A stretch of DNA of 64,000 nucleotides from Lethocerus indicus (GCA_019843655.1 JACDQD010000011.1:9094604-9158603), one strand, 5' to 3'; counted from the stretch's first letter, positions 50,501 to 62,659 are shown. The notes: generated from the letters alone by a model not told the origin. Numbers and translations: made by a program.

Positions 50501-53492
50501 TGACCTTAACCCGGCCGTGTACGCCCCCCGTTCGAAACCGAGAGTAATAAATGTACACTCCCCTGTGCGTAATTGGGCGGTGAAAACTTGACTTTCTCTA
50601 TTTCGTCGTTACCTCCGTTATATTAATAATGTGGGATAGGAGGTTTTGTTTTCATGATTTTCCCCTAGATTATGGACCTAAAATATCCCGTATTGGGTCT
50701 GAAGCTGTTCAAAACGCGAACCATTTAAAAAAAGTTAACAAAAACCTATTTCCTATAGGCTTATTTTACTCTTGCGCAGCCAGCGTTCCAAAATGGAGCA
50801 TTTAGTTGAATACTGTTAAAGAAAACATTCTTTAATTTGAGATTTAATCAATACCGCTGTCGTTTCGAGTTCGACTTTAACGCTCGTAGTATGGTCAGAA
50901 AACATGGAAACAATCATTAAATAATTTATTTAATGTACTTGTGTGAATATCAGGTTTGGGATTATCATACTCGTCCCATTTTCGCTCTATTATCCGTTCC
51001 TAAGTTAATCCAGGGAATTATCTGTAAAAAGGCCTCCCTTACAGATAGGTCTGGCTTCTTAAAAATCATGTAGTGCTGATTCGTCATGCTTGATAATTAA
51101 TTATTTTTCTTATATATAGAGTTGGCTATAGTAGTTGAACTATAGCCAGTTTTACTATAGTAGTAAAAACGTGTCCCCTTGTGATTGATGCATATGGTAC
51201 CGTTCTCAGTAGCTCCCCCTGGTGATCGACGTTTTAAAAATAGTTGCAATCAACAGCTGTTTTCGGATTTCCCTTGCCGTCATTTCCGACGAAGGGAAAT
51301 CGTTTCCGCTTTGAGCATTTCTTCTTTCAATTATTAATGACGTCAAGTTCTACTAAAAATATTCCACTCGTAAAGTTAACAGGCGATAAGGTATCATTTT
51401 CTTGGGAGACTCGATTTTCTCGATAGTGACCAAAAAGAGTCGGTCTTAGATTAAAATAAAATGTTTAGAATATAGATCTATTATGGAGGGTAAGGTTAAA
51501 TTACTGAGCCTAATTTTGGTGTTTACAGGCTTCTGTCATTCTCAAATTTCAATATAGCGCCCAAAGCCTAGTTAGGCCGATTAACACAATTAGTTTTCAG
51601 CTTTTCCTTAATAAAAATGTGAAAATCCTGAACAATTTTCATTTTCCCCAATAATGCGCGAGGCTCGTTATTGGCTTAACGATTAAGAAAAAAAAATATA
51701 CACAACGATTAACTCCAATTTAACTGCTGCTCGCTCTGAATCCATTTATTAGAGTGAAAGGTTTCTTCTTTCGGCGCTAATGAAAGCATCCTGTCAAGTT
51801 TCACCGAGGGAAATGCGGTACCCTACCTGCGTATTGCGCTGTTTTAACACTTAATTTCTGCCTGCAATGATGTTCTTATACAAGTCATAACTGTATTGAA
51901 CTCGATTTCAATAATCAGATAATAATTAAACTAATATCTTTAAGGGACAGCATTTTTTTCTTATAATTAGGAAAAATATTAATTTTTGCCTTGTTTAGTA
52001 GGTGTTTTAAAACTGTTGATCAATTTTCAACTCAATGAGTATTATTGGAGGACTGAAAGTAAATATAATATTTTTGTATTAATTTCAAAGACGAATAATT
52101 TTACTAATTTTATGCCATTCGAATGGCATTAGTAGCCTGCCGGGTAATTTCTTATGTGTGTACATAGTTTTCAGGACATAGCATACACAAACATGCTAGA
52201 ACGTTTCTCCGCGGTAAACGCGCGTTTTCACCTACTATTGGATAGGGTTTTGGATCGTTTCAATTAAAATGTTAGCTGGCAACAATCCGGCGAACAAACT
52301 GGGCCTCGCTCTGTGTGTGTGTGAAACTCCGACATCGGAAACTGGGCTATTGGAAAGGTTCAGGTCGTACCCGAAGAAAGCCTTTTCAACGGTCTCGGCG
52401 CGTGAAATCGCCCTGTTCTGCACTTCGTTTCGATTCTGTACCCTGACTTAAACACAGATTTAATGTCGGGCATTTCTTATTGACGGATTAAAAGAATGGT
52501 TCCTTTCTCCTGCGGGTTTGTACCAATTAATAACGAAGATCGTGGCGAAATAATACGATCAATTGTGTTCTGGGTTTCCGTTCGAACTTTTAAATGTATC
52601 TCTTCGAAACAAAAAGATTTGTTCTAGTAGCATAGAGCATCGTATGCTTACTACGTAAACAGTTATTAACCCTTTGCACTCAGTTGTCCCCTTCTCGTGG
52701 GACATCGTAATTCCAGCCTATCACTCCGATGTCCCCTCTGAGGGGACATTCAAATTTATTAGTGATTACGGGGAATTAAGTTATTTCTGCGCAACTTTTT
52801 GAGACGTGCATGTTTTGCCCGATGTTTTCTCTTGAAATGTTGCGCAAGACATCAAATCAAAATATAGTAAAATTATTAAGATATATAAAAGAGATGTCAG
52901 CGAGTTTTGACTTTCAAAGCTGAGCTCAGTCCGGTTTGAAATGTCGAGCGGTATAGATAGATCTAACGAGTGAGAAAATCGGTGTGATTCTTCTTTTGGT
53001 AAATATCATTTTGTAACAGATTTAGTAATAACAATTAGAAACTTTCAACCCACGGATTTATTCATTTTTTTATTAGAACAATGGCAAACGTTCAAACGCA
53101 TAGACGTTTATACAGATACGTTAGAAAGACTAAATCTAGACCAAAACGGTATCAGTGACAGTGACATCGACCAACCACCGAGGAGTAGCTGGTAGCCAGC
53201 ATCCAGAATGGTCCGCAGTGCAAAGGGTTAACAGTATGCCTCTGACATATTGTTATTTCATATAACCATTTATTTTATATTTGATCGAAGTTTATTCAAA
53301 ATGAAATTTAATTGTTTTTTTTAGGCCCGAATGGAAGTGGACGACCTGTTCACGGACCTGGCCGACGGGAAGAAGCTGCTGAAGCTTCTGGAGATAATTT
53401 CGGGTGAGAAATTGGGTAAGCCCAACAACGGCAAGATGCGCGTCCACAAGGTCGAAAACGTCAACAAGAGCTTGGCGTTCCTGCACACTAAG
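32590..53492 (+). CDS. kst: Karst (beta-heavy spectrin), 5' end: three coding exons, gene continues beyond window
   Basis: Beta-heavy spectrin is a very large cytoskeletal protein that crosslinks actin with alpha-spectrin under the apical membrane of epithelia. Exons are 32590-32629, 46568-46719 and 53325-53492, with GT/AG borders and phases 1 and 0, giving 120 residues. Residues 1-13 come from the short first exon. MTQREDVLKFEQGRIKALQ (25-43) precedes the actinin-type actin-binding signature QKKTFTKWMN (50-59). The first calponin-homology domain continues with VDDLFTDLADGKKLLKLLE and VHKVENVNKSLAFLHTK. The match to karst is much closer than to conventional beta-spectrin, whose corresponding segment reads differently (FTKWVNSHL). 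The next exon, finishing the CH1 domain, was not found before 64000, so intron 3 exceeds 10.5 kb. Confidence 0.88.
33310..33385 (+). repeat. tRNA-derived SINE-like fragment
   Basis: CGGTTCAATTCCCGGG (B box GGTTCAATTCC at 33371-33381) is preceded by GC-rich sequence (GAACAACGCGACTGCTCGG) in the place of an A box. Typical of the 3' part of an arthropod tRNA SINE head, but no full element border is visible. Confidence 0.3.
38986..39073 (+). mobile_element. Foldback element F: solo right end
   Basis: Only the terminal about 85 bp of the family's right arm is present, ending ACACAACAAATCTAC. The motif GCTA-TTGAAGA-T-GGC-GAGCG-GCC-GAAA-ACC/GGTC-TGGC is at 38992-39028, with the first core C changed to T. 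5'-truncated, as is usual for retroelement insertions. Confidence 0.7.
41197..41250. repeat. (AT)n plus (GATA)n compound microsatellite
   Basis: AT dinucleotide to about 41223, then AGAC followed by GATA tetranucleotide repeats. Confidence 0.97.
41519..41580. repeat. (CT)n-rich tract
   Basis: Imperfect CT dinucleotide with TAT and TGT interruptions in karst intron 1. On the opposite strand this is a GA/GAGA-type tract. Confidence 0.95.
41683..41825 (+). mobile_element. Fragment of second inverted-repeat family
   Basis: Starts GAACTTGAATTATCGCCAAC and contains CTGAAACGTCG and GGTTTCCAACACACAAGG. This order is shared with 59886-60150 (GAACTTGAACCATCACCAAC; GGTTTCAAAACACAGGAA), so the two are copies of one dispersed element. 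Confidence 0.5.
43311..43376. repeat. Palindromic AT/CGAT-rich tract
   Basis: GCCGATATCGGC at 43311-43322 is a perfect 12-bp palindrome, followed by several ATCGATA/ATATAATCG repeats that can also pair. Confidence 0.8.
46568..46719 (+). CDS. kst: karst coding exon 2
   Basis: 152 nt encoding residues 14-64 (GSTHYERGFGDMTQREDV to WMNSFLQK), ending AAG|GTGAGC. Holds the actinin-type actin-binding signature and the alternative Met25. Confidence 0.93.
47850..47907. repeat. GA-rich purine tract
   Basis: Imperfect GA/GGGA repeat within a CpG-rich stretch (47.75-48.20 kb). Could bind GAGA-type factors in an intronic regulatory region, or be a plain simple repeat. Confidence 0.9.
49301..49308 (+). 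promoter_or_regulatory. TATA-box-like element inside karst intron 2
   Basis: TATAAATA in a GC-rich context (GGGTCTATAAATAGAGGCC), a textbook core-promoter match. TATAAATAGA also occurs at about 24086 and 55569. No clear initiator 25-35 bp downstream, so function is uncertain. Confidence 0.2.
51123..51148. repeat. Perfect 10-bp hairpin in karst intron 2
   Basis: TGGCTATAGT and ACTATAGCCA flank a 6-base loop. CTATAGTAGT recurs just downstream. Confidence 0.9.
52670..53227 (+). mobile_element. piggyBac-like MITE, 558 bp, TTAA target duplication
   Basis: Begins CCCTTTGCACTCAG and ends CGCAGTGCAAAGGG, so the ends are inverted repeats (CCCTTTGCACT / AGTGCAAAGGG). TTAA flanks both (52666-52669 and 53228-53231), as in piggyBac insertions. 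Near the right end a short frame reads SDSDIDQPPRSSW then stop, resembling the acidic N-terminus of piggyBac transposases, so this may be an internally deleted autonomous element. It ends 97 bp upstream of karst exon 3. Confidence 0.88.
53325..53492 (+). CDS. kst: karst coding exon 3
   Basis: 168 nt in phase 0 encoding residues 65-120 (ARMEVDDLFTDLADGKKL to LAFLHTK), the middle of the first calponin-homology domain, ending AAG|GTAAGA. The exon is markedly GC-richer at third positions than its flanks. Confidence 0.95.
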
Positions 53493-54586
53493 GTAAGAGG
53501 CATTTCAAAAAAAAGAATCAGTACAGAAACAATGTCCCGGGCATTGTGCCGATCGGCCCTCGGCGCAGGCGGAAAATTGAAACTTCAATTTGTGCGGTGA
53601 AGGAAAATGTTTATCAGGAACCTTTGAGAGTGGGTGTAGCATATGATAACGGGGAGGATATGCCGGGCGTTCTGTTTTTCCGGTTGCGATTTCAATCCTA
53701 CTTGAACGAACTTTGCGCGTAAATTTAATTCTAAGGTTGCACTCGTGCATTGTTTTCTACGCGGCCATTCGAACTAAGTTTTGCAACCCGGCAATTATTA
53801 AATCTGCGATCATTTTATTTCCGAACGAAGAATATAATTCCTGGGACATCTATCCTGGAAATAATGGGGAAATATTGTAGTTTTCAATAAAATGATTCCG
53901 ATTTAACGGTACTAATAAATGTCAGGGTCAGAAGTATTAAGATAGTAAGAAGTATTTTCATTATCATAAAAATACCAGACTGGCAGGGGTTGAACTCCTG
54001 CTAACTCCATAGTATTACGCAATCCCACCAGAAATTCAATTTCTGCACGGGTAAACCTTCGCTGCTTTAATATGTATATTGTTATATATATCTCTGTTAA
54101 ATTAATGGACATTATAATTTGGGGAACTTTTCATTAGAGTACCGGATTTGTCAACTGAATGTTACACCTAAGGATCACACCTGAAAAAATGAGTCAATTT
54201 GCATAGCGCCCCTGGGAGCCATTAAAGGAAACGCCCCGGGAAGCCTGTTCGCACGAAACGCGGCAGAATTACGAAACGCCGACCGGGGACAATTTAAAAA
54301 CGGGGAAGGGAAACGACTCTTTAATTCGTGCGAACCGAAAAACGCGCCCGTTTGTTCGAAAAAGTGTTGAAAAATGAAAGTCCGTTCTGGAACGGCATTC
54401 GGCCCCGATTCGATGTCTGCGGTCATCCTATTGTTTTCACTTCGTTCGTTCTCACTCGTGTTTATGCGTCGTGAATTTTGTACTGTACTAGTACTGTGCT
54501 TAGATAGTTTCCAGTAATTGGAAAATTGATATTCGAAAGTAAAATTAAAATGAAACGGCTCGCTCAATTTTTTTTGACAATATTAA

Positions 54587-54632
54587 CCCTCTATGGTCCC
54601 GTGTAACTGTCAGGTCACATTTCAAATGAAAG
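54587..54632 (+). mobile_element. piggyBac-like MITE end (partial)
   Basis: TTAA followed by CCCTCTATGGTCCCGTGTAA and a GTCAGGTCACATTTC block that matches, in reverse complement, the right end of the MITE at 57621-57862. The opposite end was not found; long (CA)n/(TA)n tracts lie just downstream. Confidence 0.6.
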
Positions 54633-54679
54633 TAATACAAGTTCATAATAATGAATGTCTGAATTGTATTAGTTTCCTC

Positions 54680-54812
<133 letters not shown>

Positions 54813-55224
54813 CACCTCGTCGTTTCCTGTACACAGAGTACCTGTCCTTCAAATGGGGGTTGTAACCCTAAATCATTACCTGGACGTCATTTTTGAATAT
54901 ATGGGGCTGTATAACAGCGTAGGCTTAAATCATTCTCTTGTAATATAAGCGGATGTTACTTAGAATAGAATTTGAAACACTCGCTGTAAAAATGAAAAAA
55001 TGAGGAGACAACTGAAAGTAAAGCCGATAAAAACGACGCTGAATAAAAACGGATTGAATTTAGCGCAAATCTTGAAATTCATAAAAATAGCAGACCTACA
55101 AACGAACATTTGGTAATAACAAAAGGAGCTTAACGCATAGAGAATTCTTTAGGTTGATGAAACACTGGTGGATGGGAATATGTGTATATAAGTTATTTAA
55201 ATATACGAGATACTGGTATATGCA

Positions 55225-55290
55225 GTATGTGCAGATGGCGACTTTCTGTTTCCGCTCCGGTTTTAGCTTCTCGCCATCTCAATGCTGTTG
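55225..55290. repeat. Degenerate hammerhead-like foldback remnant
   Basis: AGATGGCGA (55233-55241) pairs with TCGCCATCT (55271-55279). The minus strand reads TGAGATGGCGAGAAGC then AAAACCGGAG, a decayed version of the foldback family's arm. Confidence 0.35.
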
Positions 55291-55757
55291 TGCTTACCTT
55301 AGCTGGGGGCGGCATGCCTGAGTACCCCAGTATATTACTAAGGGGAGTGACACTGATGACGGTTAGAAGGGCCTGCCTTATAGGCCGGAAATAGGGCGGG
55401 GTTGGTAAAAAAAAATCTGGCGTCGATATTCCAAACTCACTTACTATTGTTATATACTTAATATATCGTTACATAAACGAAACCCTTGGGAAGAACATAA
55501 AAAACCACGATGGTAACGACATCCCTCGTCTTCGACCCTCTCTGCAACTCTGCACTATAATCTGCTATAAATAGACCTTCGATCATCCGATGGGTAAATA
55601 CGGTATCTGGGTATTGCACAGAGCATTATAACGCTCAGCCGAGCAACTGTTCAAACAGACGTTGGCATTTGTCGACACTTGCGAATTCGGGTATATGTTT
55701 TCCCGCCCACAATGTTTCGCCGGTTCGGCATCTGTGAAAATCGCTTTACAGTTTTAT

Positions 55758-55759
<2 letters not shown>

Positions 55760-55818
<59 letters not shown>
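55760..55818. repeat. (TA)n microsatellite
   Basis: About 59 bases of TA dinucleotide in karst intron 3. Confidence 0.98.
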
Positions 55819-55819
<1 letters not shown>

Positions 55820-57620
55820 CACATAATCGTGACGAAAAAAGTATTGTTCACGGATGGACCAATAAAAAAAGCCACGTTGTGTTGACACTCCATACAAGCA
55901 AGCATTAAAGTCTCCAGCATAAAATTTATTTCTTTTTTTTTTAATACTATCGCAACTGTATAATAAAATAAGAGGATAAGCCCACTGGCTTCTGTTTTTT
56001 CTTCAGATTTAATTCAGCCCGCGCGATATCAACGCAAGTCACGTGGCCACTTCTTTTTTAGGCGTCTGTGCGGATCATATTGGTTTTAAGTGGTGTTTGG
56101 ACTAAACCCCATTGTTGGTTGATGAGGGATTCATGATTAAAAATTTGCCATACCGTAGAGTAGCAAGGTCGCAGATGATAAGGGACTTTGAGTTCTGGAT
56201 GTTGAGTGCGTTGGTTATTTTTAATGAAATTGTTGACAGAAAGGTTTGAATTTTTTATTAAGGTTTAAGGGCTTGGCCGAACCTAAAGTCAAAGTTCGTG
56301 GTTTTTCAGTAAACAAGTAATTTATTGTTTAAGCAAACTTTATATTTGTTGTCCAGCAATCTAAGTAGTCATACAGCGTCTGTTAACGGTCTTTTTGGTT
56401 TTATGTGAAGCTTCCATGTCAGTCTGTTATTGATATAGAGCCCTAGTCATCTTACTTTATCCACAGTGGGTTAAGTTGTTTGAAATAGGTTTGGAGCATG
56501 TATTTTATAATGGCAATAATCGATCGTTCTTTATTAAAGCGAAGAATCTTCAAAACTAAAGTAGGCCAGTAAAGAATTCAATATTACCTAACAGTCTCTG
56601 ACATCGTTTCCGGGACGGGAATAAGAATGAAATATTCATGCGAAGCCCCCAACATAAATAAGTAAGGCAGGAATTCCCCACTGTCGACCCCGTACGTGGC
56701 CCAATGGAAAGTTTGACCGCCTCGAAAACGTTTCGTCGCCGCTAAGGCCACTTTAAGCAGGTAAAGTCGACCGGACTGGGACGCCTATGACAATTTTCTG
56801 TCTCGTTCTCATTTCGGCCTGCGGTTAAACCGGTTTCTCCCCGTAGACAGTAGGTCACCGCACCGGTCCTACGTTACTAAAACTATTTTTCAGCGTTGTT
56901 CTCTATGAAGAGCTTACTGTTACGCCAACCGATTACTGGCTGACCCGAAAGCCGAAAGCTTTTAAAAAAACTTAATGCCATTCTATTTGTCTTGACCTAG
57001 GCTTTATTCAATGTCCTTCTTATATTAATCCCATCGTATATTAATTCTAAAGAACAGAGGCCGACAAATTTTTGGCAATACTCTTGTCAACCTTAGTACT
57101 TGTGAGAGGTATTTAGTATTGTATGTCGGTGCGCGGTTTATCCGTTCTCTAAATAAAACTCAAAGCCTGGGATATTTTGAAATATCCTTTCCAATCGGCG
57201 TTTGGCGTTCCTCGTTTCAAATTTAAACAGGAAAGGTCATTGCTAAATCTTGACGTCACCGGTAAAAGTCCTCGCCCCGAGCGGAATACGAACGTTCCGG
57301 CTCTCGGCCGAAAAATAAATAAAACCATCGCCCGCTCAGAAAACATCCGGCTGCGGCCTTCCGGTCAAAAGAAGATTTGATATGAGCACTGAAAACATTG
57401 AAAATGAAGTTCTACTAACATGCATGGGGAGCACGGTTGAGGTTTCGGAATATAAATACTAGGGGCAATATGAGAACCGAAAAGTGATACAGACACTCGA
57501 AAATACGGAACAGCTAAATACATTCTCAAAATACATGCGTCTAAAGTCGTAGGCAGGCATGAGAGATTTTTTACGAGGAAAATTTTACTAGGGGATATTT
57601 AGGGGGTTAATTCATTTTAA

Positions 57621-57862
57621 CCCTCTATGGGCCGAATTTTTATTTTAATCCAAGCAAATTGGTGGAATGAAAAATCAGCAATTATAAACCTATATATGCA
57701 AATGAAAAAAAAATTGATATTGATATTGGTTGTCTTGATGACGTTATCAAGGATGATGTTAGGATTAAGATTTACATATATCCACGAAAAAAGCTATAAT
57801 TATTTTGTAAAATCTCGATAAATTGAAATGTGACCTGAAAGTTACACTGGCCCATAGAAGGG
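57621..57862 (+). mobile_element. piggyBac-like MITE, 242 bp, TTAA target duplication
   Basis: Ends CCCTCTATGGGCC and GGCCCATAGAAGGG are inverted repeats with one extra base. TTAA flanks both (57617-57620, 57863-57866). AT-rich centre without coding capacity; shares its right-end block with 54587-54632. Confidence 0.85.
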
Positions 57863-59179
57863 TTAATTAAATTTAAAAAACTTAAATATAAGCATTGTTA
57901 TTTCTTGAACTTAAGAATGGAGTTTTCTGGGATTTTTTCTCCCAGAAGTCGTCGAAAATTTAAATACGTGTGGAACAGAGATAGTACAAATGAAACGTTT
58001 CGGTTTTCTTCGGTTTTATCTCTTATAAAATTGTTATCTTATCCAAAATTGTAGCGGGATTCAGTTTATCTGCTGCGTTCGGTAGATTGTTGTAATCCCG
58101 CGGACGATTGAACGAATATCGAGTACAATTCACATACTCTTATCGTGTTTCGCAATTCTGGTCGAGCTGCTATTTTCCATTTTTCAAGTGTTTATAAATC
58201 GGGCGACTGAAAATTACTTGCTATCGTAAAATTTTGTCTTTGTAATAATAATACAACGAAACGAGGATGAAACACTTACTATTTGTTACAATCGGAGGCT
58301 TAATGGCGCTTTTGTCGGCTGAGATAAGGAATCTGTCGGGCCGCTGTTTTTCATTCATTGCGTTTGTCTAACGGTGCCGGAGCGATTAGCGTGCCTGGAA
58401 ATTAGGAGTTTTTCCCAACGTCCCGACTTCCCTCTTCCCTCTTCTTAGTTTTTTTTATTTTTTGTGAATGGGCGCTTCTCACTTATCGCGGCGCGTTCGG
58501 ATTAATTCAGCTAGCCCGCCAATTGTCCTCCAGCGACTTTCACTTCCGAGCTGTGTTTTAACCACTAAAAGCGGCCGTGATCGTATCTTTTCTTGAAATG
58601 AAAAGAATTCCATTGCGGATCTTGACGTCACCCTTCTTCATTATGAGAATAACGGGGTGATTCACAACCTTGCGCTATCCACTGCATGATCATGGCAAAT
58701 GGATGAATTTGCATTAGTAGATCGCTTTTATATACACACACATTTAAATGCTTGATATAGTCTGCAGGGCGAAATAAGATGAACAAGAAATACCAAATAT
58801 TGTTAACTTTTATAGTGACTTATATTTCAGTTGTTTAACACGCTAAAGTAAAATTATATTAATAATAATAATAAATGCTAATAATAATTTAAGCAATTTC
58901 GGATTAAGCCCCGGTAAAAATTGGACGAAATCGCATTTGGCAAACTGCGAAGTTCCTTCGGTGTAGATCGAAAAGAAAACAGTTGCTCCCTCTTCGTCCC
59001 ACCAGCTGGGATCGTCATCGCCATTGTAATGGGCGAGACCCGCGATGAATATTTAAACTCGTTATTGTCGGACGCAATAAATATTACCTGAGGACAATTC
59101 AACGCCGGCATCTATTAGCAGCGGCGGACTGTGGGATCCGGTGAGCCGGGATCCGGCAATAAATTTCAATGTAATTAGC

Positions 59180-59255
59180 TTCCAATTGGAATTTGCAATT
59201 GGCTGGATATTGGCGAATAAACCCTGCCGGGAATCGAACCCCCGGGAATCGCGGT
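59180..59255 (-). repeat. tRNA-derived SINE-like fragment
   Basis: The minus strand reads GGGGGTTCGATTCCCGGCAGGG with a perfect B box GGTTCGATTCC (59240-59230), typical of arthropod tRNA-derived SINEs. No A box or full border is seen. Confidence 0.35.
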
Positions 59256-59351
59256 CACTTATGGGACAATTATTTTTACATTATCGGGGAACCACCATAC
59301 ATACTTAATTAGAAAGTGGTTCGCTGACTTAGTTGAAATCTACTCTTCAGT

Positions 59352-59555
59352 TCAAATTTGACTGTCAGGAATTCCACCGCCGGGTTTCTGATCTTCGCCG
59401 GGCTCGCCTGGTGAAATTTTCGGGTTTAAATTTTCATGGTAGTTTTTTTTAGCCCATTCTCTCTTCTCGGTGGCGTTTGGTCGGTTCTTTAACCTTAAAT
59501 CCTGAACAAATTCGCTCTTCCTCATTGCGGGCTCACTCTCGCACGTCACCTCCAC
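59352..59555 (-). pseudogene. Fragment with NLRLKN-like peptide (copy 4, longest)
   Basis: A 67-codon frame containing MRKSEFVQDLRLKNRPNATE followed by charged and proline/glycine-rich sequence, ending in a stop. It shares the RKSE(F/L)(V/L)-LRLKN core with fragments at 14.5 and 17.8 kb. Family unknown; treated as a mobile-element remnant because of its multiple copies. Confidence 0.35.
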
Positions 59556-59885
59556 CGCGTGGAGGCGCCAGGTTTTTCTGGGTACTCGTAAAATTATGAA
59601 CTCGAGTTAAATTGAAATCGGCGTTTTTTTAGTTCAATTAACTCGAAAACTCTCGAGAAGCCCCGTTTTTTTCCGAGTGCCAAGAAATTATTGCAGTACA
59701 TTAATACTGTTGAAACGGCGTCAAAAGCTATCTGTGATAAAAGAAATTCAACTGAACACTCTAAAGCAATCATATTTTGGTGGCGAGAAGCCGTACTAAA
59801 CATGGGATCAAAAAACGAGAATGATTATTTTCTGTATCCTCTTAGGCCTATCGTTTAAATTTCCTGGCCGAAGGTTTCCACGGCC

Positions 59886-60150
59886 GGAACTTGAACCATC
59901 ACCAACTTCCGGTAGGATCGCGTAATGCTGTGGGAAGAACATAGGTTGACATGGGTTGTGACGTGAGCGGGCTCCGCTGGAAAGGTTTTTGCCTCCGCGT
60001 GTCGAACCCTGAAGTTGAAACCGGTAAGGGTTCCGAAACGCCGGAAGCGGACAAAGCCCTGCAGGGTCCCGGAATGATGAAAGGGCGGGTGGTTTCAAAA
60101 CACAGGAAAAGCCCCGGAATAGCATCCAGCAGCACAGCATTACCGGAAGC
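59886..60150 (+). mobile_element. Second inverted-terminus family, fullest copy
   Basis: CTTCCGGTA(8 bp)TAATGCTGTG near the left end is the inverse of CACAGCATTACCGGAAG near the right end. The interior has CTGAAGTTGAAACC, then GGTTCCGAAACGCCGG, a hammerhead-like layout with a longer stem II. Partial copies lie at 41683-41825 and, on the minus strand, 62660-62790. Confidence 0.5.
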
Positions 60151-61520
60151 TAGTTAATGATAATCTAAATTTCCTGTTTATTTGCTTATTATTTCACTTC
60201 ACTTATTTATTCTGATTATTGTTTTCACTTTCTTTCGCAGTCACTATAATGTACAGTCAAAATTAATGAGAATAAAGTTAATTTGTTTTACACTACGAGG
60301 GAATTATTGACCCGATTGTACCGATATTATTACAAATTCTCGTGATTTAAGAGTTTGCTTTCTCATTGAAAATCTCAGAATTTCACAACCCAGCGTAATC
60401 TTATCTACTCTTGAAGAAGAAGAGCGTACGCCATCGAGACAGGGAACTGGGAATTTTAATTCGCGAATTTCCTATTATTTTGTTTAAATGGCTCCCCTTT
60501 TTAATTGTTGTACGCTACGCTTCGCGACCCGCCGTGGCCTTGCGTCATTACTGTTCGAATGCAGTTCCTATTGTAATTGCTCAAGGATAATGCTCATTTT
60601 GTGTTAAGTTGTCGGACTTCTGCGACGCGAAGGTGTTGCAATAAAGAGCAAATGTTCAGTAATCGGGGAATCTAAAACAAGTTTACATCAATATCTGTTA
60701 GTTTGTACCGTCGAATGGTATTATTTTGTATCTCCTGATTTAACCTTTTCATCAACCCTTTCATTCAACTTATATTTGCCATTTACAACGACGTTTAACG
60801 ATCTACTAGAAAAATTACGTTTAATCTTTCATTGCGAAATAAAATGCTACTGGTTTGAACATTTTTTTTTAATTTAATGTGTTTACAATCTGATAGCTGT
60901 CAGCATCTCGTGAAAGGAAAATCTCTTCGAAGCTGAAACTTAATTGTGGAATAATTTTATTATTTGAAATTTCACCGAAGGTGTTTAGGATTGTAGGGTC
61001 CCGACTATATATACGCTGTATTACTCAAGGCAATTCTGAATTTCGTTGGTCTAGAAAAAAAATTGGGTTCGGAACATCTTCTCTGCTGCCATGAGCTGCG
61101 GCTCATTTAATCCCGGACTAAATCCTGCTTCTCGCCACCGCCAGAAGCGGTTGTTACGGCTATAACGTTAGGAGACGCCTGAAAAGCACACGAGGGAGGA
61201 TATTCGGTACTCCCTTGGGCCTGCATTCACTCACCGCTTATAAGCGCGGATCGCTCAGCTTCCGGGTTCCGATTGCGGACGTTTAATCGCGATGATTAAT
61301 TGAAGGTTTCGCATTGGCCCGACGTACGTTTCTTGTTGGGTTCGGTCCTGCGAACGACAACCTTGTGTCGATGAAAATATTTTTAAAAACCTACCGCCAA
61401 GGTTAAGCTAACCGTTGCCGGGTTTGCCATTTTTTTGCGCGGGACCAGATTCGGTTCTCGGTTTCGGCCCCCTGCACTTTGGAGGCTGAAGAAACCCGAC
61501 TTTCTCTTATATTTCCGACT

Positions 61521-61572
61521 ACTAATTTACTAATTTCCTATTACTAATTTACTAATTTCCTATTACTAATTT
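61521..61572. repeat. Tandem repeat, 22-bp unit
   Basis: ACTAATTTACTAATTTCCTA plus TT occurs twice exactly, followed by a partial third unit. Confidence 0.95.
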
Positions 61573-62659
61573 TTTTAAATCTATCGTTTTTTAAACCACG
61601 AATTTGGGTTTATTGTCCCCGTCCGCAGCGGAAACATAAATTCCAGTGGACAGATGCGCTATAGTTCGCTCGTTTTATCTTATACAAGATCTGGCCCTGG
61701 TTTCCAGCCATACTCAAAACTATTGTTCTGTGTCGGACTAGCACTATAGTGATTAGAGTTTTAGCCATCCGTCTTGCCAGCGTTTGCGACTGCCATTACA
61801 ATTCGAGATACCGCCTGAAGTGAATCTATTTTTTGCCGTTCGGGGACGTCAACGTGGGCCCTGTCGTGGCTGGGTCCGTTTATTTGATCAATAATAATAA
61901 AACATGAGTTGTCAAGGCACTGGTATCTAGACCGTGGTATTGACTAACGCCGTGAAGTACCGCTTATATCTGCGTCAAGCAGAAAACTTAAAATGGATGT
62001 TGGTAGTCATATAGTTAAACTGGTAAAATTTGAAACGAAAATTTTTTTTAGAACTCTTAATTATCGAATTCATTTTTGTTATTGGCCGCATTTGGCTTTA
62101 AATCGAACATAAAGTAGAAAATATTTCGACATATATATTTCGCTCGGTTTTTCGCCGTCGTCAGTAGCTTCTTTGCAGTAGTGTAGTTGGGGTGCTTGTA
62201 CATGTCGGGTGCGGACTAACAGCCCTGTGCCGTGCTGACGGTTGAGGACATTGCCCTGAAAATTGTCCGGAACACTCCTGCCGTACCTGGGAGGAAGCAG
62301 GCTTTAACCGTTAGTAACAACCGAGAGGGGCATAAAGCCCGGTTGACCACATTCCGACCGGAAAGGAAAACGCACATTCGGAACCGCAAACAGTGGAAGA
62401 AGACCGAAAAAACAAAACAGGGACGGTATCACTACACGCGACATGAGTCGTACCGCAGTGTGTTGCTAACGGGATGACGAAACACATATGTTGATATGTG
62501 TAGGTGTGGAAAATTGAACCGGCGAAATAATTTTCCTACGTTCAAATCACTTTTCCCTTTTATAGAATTCATTACTTCACTCTTCTAAACTGCGCATAAT
62601 ATTATGCATTATCGCTAATTAACATCGGTTAGCATGAGTTGACCTCTGATTTTCCGGGA

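Larger units (their letters stand above)
46720..53324 (+). other. karst intron 2 (6.6 kb)
   Basis: Contains a GA-rich tract (47.85 kb), a TATA-like box (49.30 kb), a perfect hairpin (51.12 kb) and a piggyBac-like MITE that ends 97 bp before exon 3. Acceptor TTTTTTTTAG. Confidence 0.85.

Noticed and set aside
53970..54060. tRNA on the minus strand (GCAGGAGTTCAACCCCTGC)
   Set aside because: The stem is good but the loop is 9 bases instead of 7 and no D arm or acceptor stem follows.
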